From contig PMSI01000003.1 in the NCBI GenBank assembly GCA_003168375.1, positions 1,116,001 through 1,180,000 on the forward strand: a stretch of DNA of 64,000 nucleotides. Reading direction: 5' to 3'. The DNA comes from Vulcanimicrobiota bacterium. Its GTDB lineage: Bacteria; Vulcanimicrobiota; Vulcanimicrobiia; Vulcanimicrobiales; Vulcanimicrobiaceae. The notes under the pieces were generated by a model that had not been told where the DNA came from, did not search any database, and worked only from the letters and a program-made list of their open reading frames with translations. The translations under genes were made by a program, and so were the position numbers. This document shows positions 36,663 through 45,255 of this stretch, piece after piece (the first letter of the stretch is position 1; every line of letters starts with the position of its first letter).

Positions 36663-38738
36663 TTGGGCAGCTTTGAGTGGTGGCAGCGGTCGCGCGCGGC
36701 GCGGATCCTCGTCGTGACGGCGGCGGTGTTCCTTGCGTTCGCCGCGGTGCTGCTGTACGTGGTCCGCCGCGATGTGGCACAGACCGTCGAAGGCGAGATG
36801 CGCGCCCGGGTCGCGACCGCGGCCGAGGTCATGCGCGGGTTTCTGGCGGCGAACGGTGAGGCGCAGCTCACGCCGGGCGGGAAGCTCGCCTTCGGAGACG
36901 TCGTCGCCGACGGTGACAACGCGCTGGTCGACCGGGTCAAGGAGGTCACCGGCGCCGACGCCATCGTGTACCACATCAAAGGCGGGAAGCCCATTGCGGT
37001 CGCCTCGACGTTGATGCGCAACGGCAAGCGGGTGTTGGGCGAAGACCTCACCGGGCCCGCGCGCGAGGTCGTCAAGAACGATCGCGACTTCGACGGCACT
37101 GGTCGTATCGAAGGCCGCCCCTATGCCAACCACTACGCCGTCGTCCGCAACAACTTGGGCGAGCCGATCGCGATTCTCTACGACGGCATCGCACTGGACA
37201 GCATGAACGACGCCGTCTCGCGCGCGTTCTCGTGGATCTTCGTGACCGCGGTCAGCGCCATCGTGGTCGTCCTGCTGCTGCTGTGGATGATCGTCCGGCC
37301 GCTCTCGGCCAATGCAAAGGCACTCGCCCGCGACGCGGAGGCACTCGCCGAGGGCCGCATCGACGATGTCATCTCGAAGCCCGGCCCCGACGAACTCGGC
37401 CGGGTCGCAGCGTCGTTCGCGCGGATCGTCGCATACCAGCGCGGGCTGGCCGAGCACACCGAGGCGATCGCCGACGGCGACCTCTCCCGGAACATCGTCG
37501 AGGCGGGCACAGCGGACCGGCTCGGTCACGCGATCGCACGCATGACCGGCACGCTGCGCGAGGTCGTTCTCGCACTCCAAGACTCGTCGGCCGAGCTGGC
37601 GGAACACGCGCAGGCACTCGATCTAGCCGCCTCGCGCTCCGCGGAGGTCGTCGGCGGCGTCGGCGTCGCCGTCCGCGAGCTCGCCTCCGGATCGTCCGAC
37701 CTCTCGACCGCCGCCGAGACCTCCAACGTGATCGTGCGGCAATTCGAAGCCGCGATCGACGGAATCGCACGCGGCGCGGTCGACCAGGCGATGCAAGTGC
37801 GCACCGCTTCGGGCGACGCACAGCGCATGGCCGGCGACGTCGAGCGCGTCGCGCAGATCACCGCGGATCTGGCCGCAGCCGGTCACGGCACGCGCACGAC
37901 CGCGCAGAGCGGCGCGAAGGCGGTGAGCGAGACGATCGACGACATGCGCGCGATCCAGCGCGGCGTCGCCGACGCGGCCGCGAAGATTCGCGAGCTCGGC
38001 GTGATCTCGGCGCAGATCGGGGTGGTCGTCGAAACGATCGACACGCTGACCGATCAGACGAACCTGCTGGCGCTGAACGCCGCGATCGAAGCCGCGCGCG
38101 CAGGCGAGCACGGGCGCGGGTTCGCCGTCGTTGCGGACGAGGTGCGCAAGCTGGCCGAGTCCGCGTCGCTGCAGACAAAGGAGATCGGCGGGCTGATCGT
38201 CGAGGTGCAGCGCCGCACTCGCGAGGCCGTGGGTGCGGCCGAGGCGGGCGCCGCGATCGCCGACGGCGGTACGGCGAAGGTCGGTGCGGCCAGCGCGGCG
38301 CTCGACGACATCATCGCCGCCGTCGATCGCACGGTCGAACGCGTCGGCGACATCGCGGAAGCGATGCGCGAGATGGCCGAGGGCGCGCGCAACGTCGGAT
38401 CCTCGATGGACTCGATCAACGCCGTCGTCGAGCAGAACTCCACCGCGACCGAGGAGATGGCCTCACAGACCGGCGTGCTCGCGCAGGCGATCGGAGCGAT
38501 CGCCGCGACCGCCGACGAGAACGCCCGCAACACCACCGAAGTCTCCTCGTCCGCGGCGCGCATGGAAGACGACGTGACGCGCGTGCGAGCCGAGGCGTTC
38601 ACGCTCGACGCGACGGCGCGCCGGATGCAGGAGCTGGTCAGCCGGTTCCGGCTGGCGCGGGCCCCGCATCCGCAGCCCCCCGCCGTCGAGGTGCCCGAGG
38701 CCCCGGACCCGGCGCCGCGAGAAACCGCTCGAGTTTGA
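36663..38738 (+). CDS. Methyl-accepting chemotaxis protein
   Basis: Transmembrane chemoreceptor of about 691 residues: first helix [20 protein letters not shown], a periplasmic single-Cache-like domain ([40 protein letters not shown]), second helix [24 protein letters not shown]-like segments and the signalling domain with the hairpin tip [20 protein letters not shown] and [15 protein letters not shown]. The TTG start is preceded by GGGAGGT. Its last 101 bases overlap the convergent LigD-type polymerase gene. Confidence 0.94.
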   Translation: MGSFEWWQRSRAARILVVTAAVFLAFAAVLLYVVRRDVAQTVEGEMRARVATAAEVMRGFLAANGEAQLTPGGKLAFGDVVADGDNALVDRVKEVTGADAIVYHIKGGKPIAVASTLMRNGKRVLGEDLTGPAREVVKNDRDFDGTGRIEGRPYANHYAVVRNNLGEPIAILYDGIALDSMNDAVSRAFSWIFVTAVSAIVVVLLLLWMIVRPLSANAKALARDAEALAEGRIDDVISKPGPDELGRVAASFARIVAYQRGLAEHTEAIADGDLSRNIVEAGTADRLGHAIARMTGTLREVVLALQDSSAELAEHAQALDLAASRSAEVVGGVGVAVRELASGSSDLSTAAETSNVIVRQFEAAIDGIARGAVDQAMQVRTASGDAQRMAGDVERVAQITADLAAAGHGTRTTAQSGAKAVSETIDDMRAIQRGVADAAAKIRELGVISAQIGVVVETIDTLTDQTNLLALNAAIEAARAGEHGRGFAVVADEVRKLAESASLQTKEIGGLIVEVQRRTREAVGAAEAGAAIADGGTAKVGAASAALDDIIAAVDRTVERVGDIAEAMREMAEGARNVGSSMDSINAVVEQNSTATEEMASQTGVLAQAIGAIAATADENARNTTEVSSSAARMEDDVTRVRAEAFTLDATARRMQELVSRFRLARAPHPQPPAVEVPEAPDPAPRETARV

Positions 38739-39678
38739 GCCGCCCGGTCGGCTTCTTCATCGGCGCCCACAGGTCGCCGAGCCGGACGAACCGCTCGCGC
38801 ACGTTGTCGAGCCGGAAATCCCCGATCTCGCAGCCGGCCTCGATCTCGTCCCACGTCACCGGCGTCGAGACCGTCGCATCGGGCTTGGCGCGCACGGAGT
38901 AGACCGAGGCCAGCGTCTTGCCCCACGCGTTCTGGTTGTAGTCGACCAGGACGCGGCCCGACGGACGCTTCGCGATGCGATACTCGGCGGTGATAACGTC
39001 GGGGTGCAGCCGCTCCATCGTTTGCGCGAAGGCCTTGGCAAAGGTCCAGACCTCCTTTTGGCGCGGACCGCGCTCGATCGGCACGTAGACGTGGATCCCC
39101 GACGAGCCCGACGTCTTCGCGTACGCGGGGATGCCCAACTCGTCGAGCGCCTCGTGCACGTAGAGCGCGACCTTGCGCACGACGGCGAACGACGTGCTTC
39201 CGTCCTTGACGGGGTCGAGGTCGAAGTGAAGGTAGTCCGGCCGGTCGGTGTCGTCGCAGCGCGAATACCACTCGTTGAGATCGATGCAGCCCAGGTTGAC
39301 GAGCCACAGCAGGCTCGCCATGTCGTCCACGATCGGGAACGCGATGACGCTGCCGGAGCCGTGCTCGATCGAGCACGTGCGCAGCCACGGCGGCGCGTTG
39401 GACGGCGTGCGCTTCATGTAGAAGAAATCGCCGCTCGCGCCGTTCGGGTAGCGCTTCATGACCTGCGCTCGGTCCTGCATGTAGGGGACCAAGAACGGCG
39501 CGACATCGGCATAGTACTGGAGCAGGTCGCCCTTGGTCGTGCCGGTTTGCGGAAAGAACACCTTGCGCAGATTGGTGAGCGCGACGTCCTTTCCGTCCGG
39601 CTGCGCGACGATCGCCTCCCGGTCGCGGGGGATCGCGAACCGTCCGGGCTCAATCTTCGAACTTGTGTTTCGCGTCAT
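38638..39678 (-). CDS. LigD-type primase-polymerase (stand-alone)
   Basis: DNA/RNA polymerase of the archaeo-eukaryotic primase superfamily used in non-homologous end joining. About 346 residues: [40 protein letters not shown], the phosphate-binding region RTPSNAPPW, the catalytic HFDLDPV motif, [36 protein letters not shown] and the closing [11 protein letters not shown]. The last 25 residues are a Gly/Pro/Arg tail encoded opposite the MCP 3' end. The ATG at 39676-39678 overlaps the divergent exonuclease start. Confidence 0.92.
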   Translation of the reverse strand: MTRNTSSKIEPGRFAIPRDREAIVAQPDGKDVALTNLRKVFFPQTGTTKGDLLQYYADVAPFLVPYMQDRAQVMKRYPNGASGDFFYMKRTPSNAPPWLRTCSIEHGSGSVIAFPIVDDMASLLWLVNLGCIDLNEWYSRCDDTDRPDYLHFDLDPVKDGSTSFAVVRKVALYVHEALDELGIPAYAKTSGSSGIHVYVPIERGPRQKEVWTFAKAFAQTMERLHPDVITAEYRIAKRPSGRVLVDYNQNAWGKTLASVYSVRAKPDATVSTPVTWDEIEAGCEIGDFRLDNVRERFVRLGDLWAPMKKPTGRLKLERFLAAPGPGPRAPRRRGAADAGPAPAGTG

Positions 39679-40435
39679 CACGTGTAATCTCAACGGCATT
39701 CGGGCTGCGGCACGCAAGGGCTTCTTTGCTTGGATGGACGCCCAAGACGCTGATCTGGTCTGCCTGCAAGAGACGAAGGCGCAGGAGCATCAGCTGCCGC
39801 CTGAGGCGCTCGACCTCACCCGCTATAACTCCGCCTTCGTCGACGCGGAGAAAAAAGGCTACAGCGGGGTCGCGATCTATGCCAAACGCCCGCCCCAGCG
39901 CATCGTGCGCGGCCTCGGCATGGAAGACATGGACGCCGAGGGCCGCTTCGTTCGCATGGATTTCGAAGGGCTTTCGATCGCGTCGCTCTACGTGCCGTCG
40001 GGGACGAGCGGGCCCGCCCGGCAAGCCGTCAAGGAGAATTTCCTCGACCGCTTCATCGCCAACCTCGTCCAGATGAAGAACGAAGGCCGGCCGTTCATTA
40101 TCTGCGGCGACTACAACATCGCGCGCTTGGATATCGACGTCTTCAGCGTCAAGTCGTGTACCGGCGTCACCGGCTTCCTCCCGCAAGAGCGAGCGTGGAT
40201 GAACGACGTGGTCGACCGCGTCGGCTGGGTCGACGCGTTTCGCGTCGTCAACAAGGAGCCGAAGCAATTCACCTGGTGGTCGGGCTGGAAAGGCGCGTGG
40301 GAGAAAAACCTCGGCTGGCGCATCGACTACCAGCTGATCACGCCGGACCTGGCACCACGCGTACGCGCGGCGTCGATCTATCGTGACGAGCGCTTCTCCG
40401 ATCACGCGCCCGTCACGATAGACTACGACCTGTGA
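39665..40435 (+). CDS. xth: Exodeoxyribonuclease III / AP endonuclease
   Basis: Cuts DNA at abasic sites and trims 3' ends in base-excision repair. The 256 residues show [36 protein letters not shown], the GYSGVAIYAK segment, ICGDYNIARLDIDV, GWVDAFRVVNKEPKQFTWWS, RIDYQLITPDL and the terminal SDHAPVTIDYDL, so all catalytic motifs of the EEP family are intact. The start is GTG at 39665. The first 14 bases overlap the divergent polymerase gene. Confidence 0.94.
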   Translation: MFRVITCNLNGIRAAARKGFFAWMDAQDADLVCLQETKAQEHQLPPEALDLTRYNSAFVDAEKKGYSGVAIYAKRPPQRIVRGLGMEDMDAEGRFVRMDFEGLSIASLYVPSGTSGPARQAVKENFLDRFIANLVQMKNEGRPFIICGDYNIARLDIDVFSVKSCTGVTGFLPQERAWMNDVVDRVGWVDAFRVVNKEPKQFTWWSGWKGAWEKNLGWRIDYQLITPDLAPRVRAASIYRDERFSDHAPVTIDYDL

Positions 40436-40442
40436 GTACGCC

Positions 40443-40724
40443 TTAGGACTTCTTCTTCGGAACCTTCTTGCCGGCCCGGCGCGCTTCGGAGAGGCCGATC
40501 GCAATCGCCTGTTTGCGGCTCTTGACCTTCCCGCCCTTACCGCCGGGACCGCTGCGCGCTTTCCCGAGCTTGAACTCGTGCATCTCCTCGCGCACGCTCT
40601 CGGCCGCCGCCGGGCTGTACTTGCGCTCCGACGCGCTCTTCTTGCGGGCGCCGGCGGTCTTCTTGCGGGTCGAGGTCTTCTTTGCCGAGCTCTTGCGGCG
40701 GGTCGGGGTCGAACGGGTCGCCAT
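40443..40724 (-). CDS. Lys/Arg-rich DUF6496 protein
   Basis: A 93-residue very basic protein: an H1-like N-terminus (TRRKSSAKKTSTRKKTAGAR) followed by the DUF6496 motif YSPAAAESVREEMHEFKLGK and KSRKQAIAIGLSEARRAGKK. The composition suggests nucleic-acid binding; the function is unknown. The ATG at 40722-40724 is preceded by a strong AAAAGGAGG, which fixes the start. It converges with xth. Confidence 0.85.
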   Translation of the reverse strand: MATRSTPTRRKSSAKKTSTRKKTAGARKKSASERKYSPAAAESVREEMHEFKLGKARSGPGGKGGKVKSRKQAIAIGLSEARRAGKKVPKKKS

Positions 40725-40807
40725 CGGCAATCCTCCTTTTGCACACGGGATACCCGCGTTCGGCCTCCGTCGAACCGGGGCCGACCCCGTGCGTCCGAGA
40801 GCGAGCC

Positions 40808-41233
40808 TTAGGCGCCGCCGCACATGTGCTGGCTGTTCGTGGCGGACCATGCCGCGTGCAGGCGATAGTCGTAGACGCGGTACAACCGGCCGCGATCGTC
40901 CGTGGCGGGGTTACACGTGTGCACGCCTTCTATGTGGCCGAGAAAGCAGAGCTGCACGCGATCGCCCGCTCGCTCGCGCAATACGACCGTGCTCACCGTG
41001 TACGCGACCAGCGAGACGTGGTTCGCGAACACGACGTCCATGCCGTTCGCGTCGGGGCCCTGGACGGCCGAGCCGAAGCGGTCGGTAGCTTTCACGAAGG
41101 TGGTGTCGACGCACCGGACCGGTAGGACGAACGCCGGGCCCTGCATTTCATCCCGGGTTTCGGCATTTTGGGCAGCGGCCGGAACGGCGGCCGCGCACAC
41201 CAAGGCGGCAAAGAGAGCAGCCAGAAAACGCAT
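40808..41233 (-). CDS. Secreted hypothetical protein with conserved Cys pairs
   Basis: A 141-residue protein with a clear signal peptide (RFLAALFAALVCAAAVPAAAQ) and a small beta-rich domain (VVFANHVSLVAYTVSTVVLR) with four cysteines (PVRCVDT, QLCFLGH, HTCNPAT, HMCGG) that could form two disulfides. No family is recognised. It lies upstream of the DUF6496 gene and downstream of cysNC on the same strand. Confidence 0.65.
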   Translation of the reverse strand: MRFLAALFAALVCAAAVPAAAQNAETRDEMQGPAFVLPVRCVDTTFVKATDRFGSAVQGPDANGMDVVFANHVSLVAYTVSTVVLRERAGDRVQLCFLGHIEGVHTCNPATDDRGRLYRVYDYRLHAAWSATNSQHMCGGA

Positions 41234-41269
41234 CCCCTGGAATACGCCTTCCGGCCGAAGGAACCCGTC

Positions 41270-43102
41270 TTAGCCGGAACGGCCGATCCAGGCCGGTGAA
41301 CCCGTCATGCGTACCGCGTCGACGACGTACTCGGCGGCGGCGGCGACGCACGAGTCGACGTCCCGGCGCTCGGTGTCGAGCACGATGTGGGGTTCGGTCG
41401 GGACGTCGTATGGTGCGTCGACCCCGGTGAATCCGGTGATCTCGCCGGCCCGCGCCCGCTTGTAGAGGTTCTTCGGATCGCGCGCTTCGCACGTCGCGAC
41501 CGACGCCGAGACATACGCCTCGCGGAACGCGACGCCGACGATCGAGCGCGCGCGGGCACGCTCCGCGGCCGAAGGCGAGACGAGCGATATCAGTGCGATC
41601 GTCCCGGCGTCGGCGAGGAGCTTTCCGACCTCGGCGACGCGACGGACGTTCTCGCGCCGTCCTTCGTCGGAAAAGTCGAGGTCGCCGTTGAGCCCCGAGC
41701 GGAGCGTGTCGCCGTCGAGTGCGTACACGTTGTAGCCGCGCCGGAAGAGTTCGCGCTCGACCCGCATCGCGATCGTGGTCTTGCCGGACGCGGGGAGCCC
41801 CGTGAGCCAGAAGACCAGTCCACGGTGGCCGTTGCGCTGCGCACGCGCCGTCGCGTTCACCAGGTGCGAAGCCGCGAAGACGTTCGCCCCGTGCGGCTGC
41901 AGCTTCGCCGCGTGCGCGGCGGCGACCGGAATCCCGCCCCGCACGATCGCGCAGCGCTCGTCCTGGTCGAGAGCGAGCGGTACCGTGGTCTGCAGCGCCA
42001 GCGTGTACACCATCCCGCGCGAGGCGACGCCGTGCTCGGCCGGCCGCAGCGTGCGCGGATCGACGGCGTCGAGCACGGCGACGATCCGCGCGGAGACGTC
42101 GGCGCTCCCTGCGCGCAGTCGTACGGACTCCTCGAGGTGCGGCGGGTCGCGGTCGAACCAGCAGGCGCGCACCGTGAGCGCACGCACCGTGACGGGGGCG
42201 TCGTCGTCGTGCGAGAGGAGGTCGCCACGGTCGACGTAGACCGCTTCGTCGAAGACGATGCCGACGGAAGCGCCGGGACCCGCGGCGTCGAGGTCGTGGG
42301 GCCAGGCGCGCAACGCGGCGACGCGCGCGGTCTTCTTGGACGGCGAGACACGCAGCAGATCGCCGACGGCGATGCGGCCGCTACGGACGGCGCCCGCAAC
42401 GATGCGCTCTTCCCCGCGGCGATAGACATCCTGGACCCAGATCCGGAGCGGCTGTCGCTCCGCATCCTCGGCTCTCGGCAGGACGGACGACAGCAGCTCG
42501 GTCAGCACCGGACCGTCGTACCAGGGCGTGCGCTCGGAGCGCGCTGCGACGTTGTCGCCGTCGCGCGCGGAAACCGGCACGATCGCGTCGACGGTCACCC
42601 CGACCGCTTCGAGCGCCGCGCGCGCGGCCTCGCCGGCGGCGAAGACGCGCTCGGGGCCGGCACCCGCGTCGATCTTGTTCACCGCGACGATCACGCGCCG
42701 GATGCTCAGCAGTCCCAGCAAGTAGACGTGGCGGAGCGTCTGGTCTTCGACACCGCGCTCGGCGTCGACGACGAGGATCGCCGCGTCCGCTTCGCTCGCG
42801 CCGGTCATCGCGTTGGCGAGGAACTCCTCGTGCCCGGGCGCGTCGATGATCGCGAAACGGCGGTCGCCGAGCCTGAACCAGACGCGCGTCGTGTCGATCG
42901 TGACGGCTTGGTCGCGCTCGTCCTGCAAAGCGTCGAGCGCGAACGACCATTCGGTTTGCAGCCCACGGCGCCGGCTGCTCGCGACGATCTCGTCGATCCG
43001 CTCCGCGGGCAGCGAGCCGGTATCGTGCAGCAGCCTGCCGATCAGCGTCGACTTACCGTGGTCGACGTGGCCGAGGACGACGACACGCGCGTCGCGGCTC
43101 AC
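41270..43102 (-). CDS. cysNC: Bifunctional sulfate adenylyltransferase subunit 1 / APS kinase
   Basis: Fused CysN GTPase and CysC kinase that convert sulfate to APS and then PAPS. The N-terminal EF-Tu-like part has VVLGHVDHGKSTLIGRLLHD, DAPGHEEFLANAMTGASEAD, AVNKIDAGAGP and domain II/III elements. The C-terminal CysC part (from about residue 435) has FWLTGLPASGKTTIAMRVER, ALDGDTLRSGLNGDLDFSDE and KNLYKRARAGEITGFTGVDA. About 610 residues. The GTG at 43100-43102 overlaps the cysD stop, so the two subunits are translationally coupled. Confidence 0.94.
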   Translation of the reverse strand: MSRDARVVVLGHVDHGKSTLIGRLLHDTGSLPAERIDEIVASSRRRGLQTEWSFALDALQDERDQAVTIDTTRVWFRLGDRRFAIIDAPGHEEFLANAMTGASEADAAILVVDAERGVEDQTLRHVYLLGLLSIRRVIVAVNKIDAGAGPERVFAAGEAARAALEAVGVTVDAIVPVSARDGDNVAARSERTPWYDGPVLTELLSSVLPRAEDAERQPLRIWVQDVYRRGEERIVAGAVRSGRIAVGDLLRVSPSKKTARVAALRAWPHDLDAAGPGASVGIVFDEAVYVDRGDLLSHDDDAPVTVRALTVRACWFDRDPPHLEESVRLRAGSADVSARIVAVLDAVDPRTLRPAEHGVASRGMVYTLALQTTVPLALDQDERCAIVRGGIPVAAAHAAKLQPHGANVFAASHLVNATARAQRNGHRGLVFWLTGLPASGKTTIAMRVERELFRRGYNVYALDGDTLRSGLNGDLDFSDEGRRENVRRVAEVGKLLADAGTIALISLVSPSAAERARARSIVGVAFREAYVSASVATCEARDPKNLYKRARAGEITGFTGVDAPYDVPTEPHIVLDTERRDVDSCVAAAAEYVVDAVRMTGSPAWIGRSG

Positions 43103-43941
43103 ATGTACCCCCCGGCACGCAGACGCTCGAACGAGGCCTCGGTCTCGTGGTCCATCGTCCGGCCGGCGCGCTCGGGCTCGAGCGTCGTCGCGAGCTCTTC
43201 GATGATCTCGTCGATCGTCGACGCGCAGCTCGCGATCGGCAGGGTGATGTTCTTCTCGCCGAGCGAGCGGTACCGCATCCCGTCGCGCGCGAGATAGAGC
43301 GAAACGATCGGGATCCCTTCGCGCTTCGTGTAGCGCCAGACATCGAGCTCGGTCCAGGCGAGCAGCGGGTGCACGCGGACATGCCCGCCGTGCCGGATCT
43401 CCGTCAACGTGTAACCCCAGAACTCCGGCGGCTGCTCGCGCACGTTCCAGCCGCCGTCGAACGAGCGCGGGCTGACGACGCGCTCTTTCGCGCGCGTCGC
43501 CTGCTCGTCGCGGCGGATGCCGACGAATACCGCGCGATCTCCCTGACGCGCGAGCAGCGCTCGCAGACCCTCGGTCTTGCGAGCCGCGGCGCGCGCCTGC
43601 GGCGGGAGGCTCTGATCGCACGATTCTTCAGGCGGACACGCCTCGACGCGCAGGTCGAGGTTCCACTCGCGCGCGATGCGGTCGCGGAAGGCGTAGACTT
43701 CGGGCAGTTCCATCCCGGTGTCGAGCAGGACGACCGGCATCGGGACGACGCCAAGGAACGCCTTGCGCATGAGCCACAAGAGCGCGGTGCTGTCCTTGCC
43801 CATCGACCACAGCACGCTGCACGGCGCAAAGAGCCGGTATGCGTCCCGAACGATCGAGATCGCCTCGCCCTCGAGCCTGTCCAAGTCTTCCGTAGCGTCC
43901 CCTCCGGTGAGCCGTCTCTTCGTCGCACGAGCGGGATGCAT
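43099..43941 (-). CDS. cysD: Sulfate adenylyltransferase subunit 2
   Basis: PP-loop ATP pyrophosphatase subunit that forms APS together with CysN. The 280 residues contain the PP-loop LWSMGKDSTALLWLMRKAF, VVLLDTGMELPEVYAFRDRI, FVGIRRDEQATRAKERVVSP, the WTELDVWRYTKREGIPIVSL segment and RYRSLGEKNITLPI. The ATG at 43939-43941 follows a TATAAT hexamer by only eleven bases, so the transcript may carry almost no leader. Confidence 0.95.
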   Translation of the reverse strand: MHPARATKRRLTGGDATEDLDRLEGEAISIVRDAYRLFAPCSVLWSMGKDSTALLWLMRKAFLGVVPMPVVLLDTGMELPEVYAFRDRIAREWNLDLRVEACPPEESCDQSLPPQARAAARKTEGLRALLARQGDRAVFVGIRRDEQATRAKERVVSPRSFDGGWNVREQPPEFWGYTLTEIRHGGHVRVHPLLAWTELDVWRYTKREGIPIVSLYLARDGMRYRSLGEKNITLPIASCASTIDEIIEELATTLEPERAGRTMDHETEASFERLRAGGYM

Positions 43942-43952
43942 TGCTCGCCCGG

Positions 43953-43980
43953 ATTATACGTTGATTAAGTTCGGCCGAAC
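43953..43980 (-). promoter_or_regulatory. Promoter and palindromic site in front of cysD
   Basis: On the minus strand TATAAT lies at 43958-43953. The perfect 12-bp palindrome GTTCGGCCGAAC (43969-43980) covers the -35 area. Transcription would begin about five bases before the ATG. A repressor or activator site at the palindrome is an inference. Confidence 0.5.
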
Positions 43981-44000
43981 GGCACGGGAGGATAAGGCGG

Positions 44001-44030
44001 CGCCCCGGGCACCTGAAAGGGGCCGGGGCG
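44001..44030. other. GC-rich hairpin in the cysD / secreted-protein intergenic region
   Basis: CGCCCCGG pairs with CCGGGGCG (44023-44030). It lies within a 230-base GC-rich region (43959-44188) with further short inverted repeats (GGACA/TGTCC). It could be part of the 5' leader of the gene at 44189. No known riboswitch class is recognisable. Confidence 0.35.
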
Positions 44031-44188
44031 ACGTAGGACAGTGGGCTGGTGTCCCGGCAAGGGTTGTCCCCCGGCGGGCGGGGTGTTCACACGTCCCAGG
44101 CGACTATTTCGACAGGACCGCCCGGTAGGGCAGGCCGCCCACACGAGCGCGGGGAAGCGCTGCGGCCCCTCGCCAGTGAGGTCCAGTC

Positions 44189-44602
44189 ATGAGAAGAATG
44201 CTCTTGTCCGTCGCGATCGCCGTGGCGTTCCTGCTCGGCTCGGTGGCTCCGGCCTCGGCCGGAATGCTCGTGGTCAAGCTCAACGCGGTCGGCGGCTCCG
44301 GGCAAAACGGCCGCGCCATCCTGCGGGATCTGCCGCCCATCGGCGCCGTGCCGCGGGTCAGCGTCTCGATGACCGTCGGGAACGAGCCGCCGGCGGCGGT
44401 CGAGCCCTCGCACATCCACCGCGGCGTCTGCGGCTCGAACGGCCCGATCCTGCGGCCCCTGCACAGTGTTATCAACGGCCAGTCGGGGACGACGATCGTC
44501 GCCGGCTTCACGGTCGGGCAGCTGCACGCGATGCATACCTACATCAACATCCACAAATCACTGGCGGCGCTGGGGATCATCGTCTCCTGCGGCAACATCT
44601 AG
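44189..44602 (+). CDS. Secreted CHRD-like small protein
   Basis: A 137-residue exported protein: signal peptide RRMLLSVAIAVAFLLGSVAP ending ASA, then a beta-sandwich-like domain with HIHRGVCGSNGPILRPL and a C-terminal YINIHKSLAALGIIVSCGNI. The pattern of a HxHxG...C segment and a closing I-V-S-C-G resembles the CHRD/superoxide-dismutase-like secreted proteins common in soil bacteria. The two cysteines may bond. Function unknown. Confidence 0.6.
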   Translation: MRRMLLSVAIAVAFLLGSVAPASAGMLVVKLNAVGGSGQNGRAILRDLPPIGAVPRVSVSMTVGNEPPAAVEPSHIHRGVCGSNGPILRPLHSVINGQSGTTIVAGFTVGQLHAMHTYINIHKSLAALGIIVSCGNI

Positions 44603-44610
44603 GCTCGCAG

Positions 44611-44817
44611 ATGGACGAAGAAACGCTCAACTTGACGGTCCGCAAGTTCCTCAAAGAGGTCGGCGTCACATCGCAGCGCGAGATCGAGAAAGCCGTTCGG
44701 GAGGCGCTGAGCGCCGGCCGACTCCGCGGCGACGAGACGCTCGACGCGAAGATGACGCTCACGATCGGCGCGCTCGGCCTCTCGCACGAAATCGACGGCC
44801 AGATCAGCCTCGGCTGA
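44611..44817 (+). CDS. DUF6494 family protein
   Basis: A 68-residue cytoplasmic protein, MDEETLNLTVRKFLKEVGVT followed by SQREIEKAVREALSAGRL and a beta-rich C-terminus (KMTLTIGALGLSHEIDG), which is the DUF6494 pattern. It follows the secreted protein by eight bases and is probably co-transcribed. Function unknown. Confidence 0.8.
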   Translation: MDEETLNLTVRKFLKEVGVTSQREIEKAVREALSAGRLRGDETLDAKMTLTIGALGLSHEIDGQISLG

Positions 44818-44916
44818 CCGGTCCGCCAAGCTGGTGCCTCGCAGAATCGAATTGACGATACAGGGTTCAGACGCGCCACGGTGCAGGCATGATTCTTCTT
44901 GGCCATCGTACCGTGT

Positions 44917-45119
44917 CTACGTTCTACGCGTGTGTTGCCGCAGATAATCTACGGCGTTTTCGAACCGTTCCAGTCTCTCTTCAAAGAGCCCTATCGCGGT
45001 ATTGCACGCGTTGCAGAGAAGACCCCGGACCAGAACCACACGTCGCGCAGTTCGATGTGCGCTGCCTCGCCAAAGATTCTACCTCCGGCATTATGACAAC
45101 ACCATTGAGTGCCATACGC
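44917..45119 (-). pseudogene. Frameshifted remnant of an HNH / recombination endonuclease VII-type gene
   Basis: In one minus-strand frame (45060 down to the TAG at 44917) the translation reads VRGLLCNACNTAIGLFEERL then ERFENAVDYLRQHTRRT, the C-terminal zinc and helix part of phage endonuclease VII-type HNH nucleases. The upstream half (YGTQWCCHNAGG, IFGEAAHIE) is in another frame, and no start is visible. The first frame contains stops before 45060. The fragment faces the 3' end of tRNA-Phe, typical of a decayed integrated element. The rest of 44818-45130 holds nothing else recognisable. Confidence 0.45.
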
Positions 45120-45140
45120 TCGGCACTCTTTGAAAATGAA

Positions 45141-45171
45141 AACCCCGCTATGACGTTGCCGCAGCGGGGTT
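45141..45171 (-). terminator. Intrinsic terminator after tRNA-Phe
   Basis: On the minus strand AACCCCGCT and AGCGGGGTT pair across a 13-base loop, followed by a TTCATTTTC tail. It begins nine bases beyond the tRNA 3' end. Confidence 0.75.
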
Positions 45172-45179
45172 TCCATCGA

Positions 45180-45255
45180 TGGTGCCGAGACGGAGAGTCG
45201 AACTCCGGACACCTGGTTTTTCAGACCAGTGCTCTACCAACTGAGCTATCTCGGC
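45180..45255 (-). tRNA. tRNA-Phe (GAA)
   Basis: A 76-base cloverleaf: acceptor GCCGAGA paired with TCTCGGC, D-arm AGCTCAGTTGGTAGAGC, anticodon stem-loop with CTGAAAA giving anticodon GAA, T-arm GTTCGACTC, encoded CCA. Its first ten bases overlap the end of the upstream GGDEF-EAL gene. Confidence 0.97.

Noticed and set aside
43942-44188. Known riboswitch (SAM, cobalamin, c-di-GMP) in front of cysD or the secreted protein
   Set aside because: None of the conserved core sequences of these classes could be matched on either strand.
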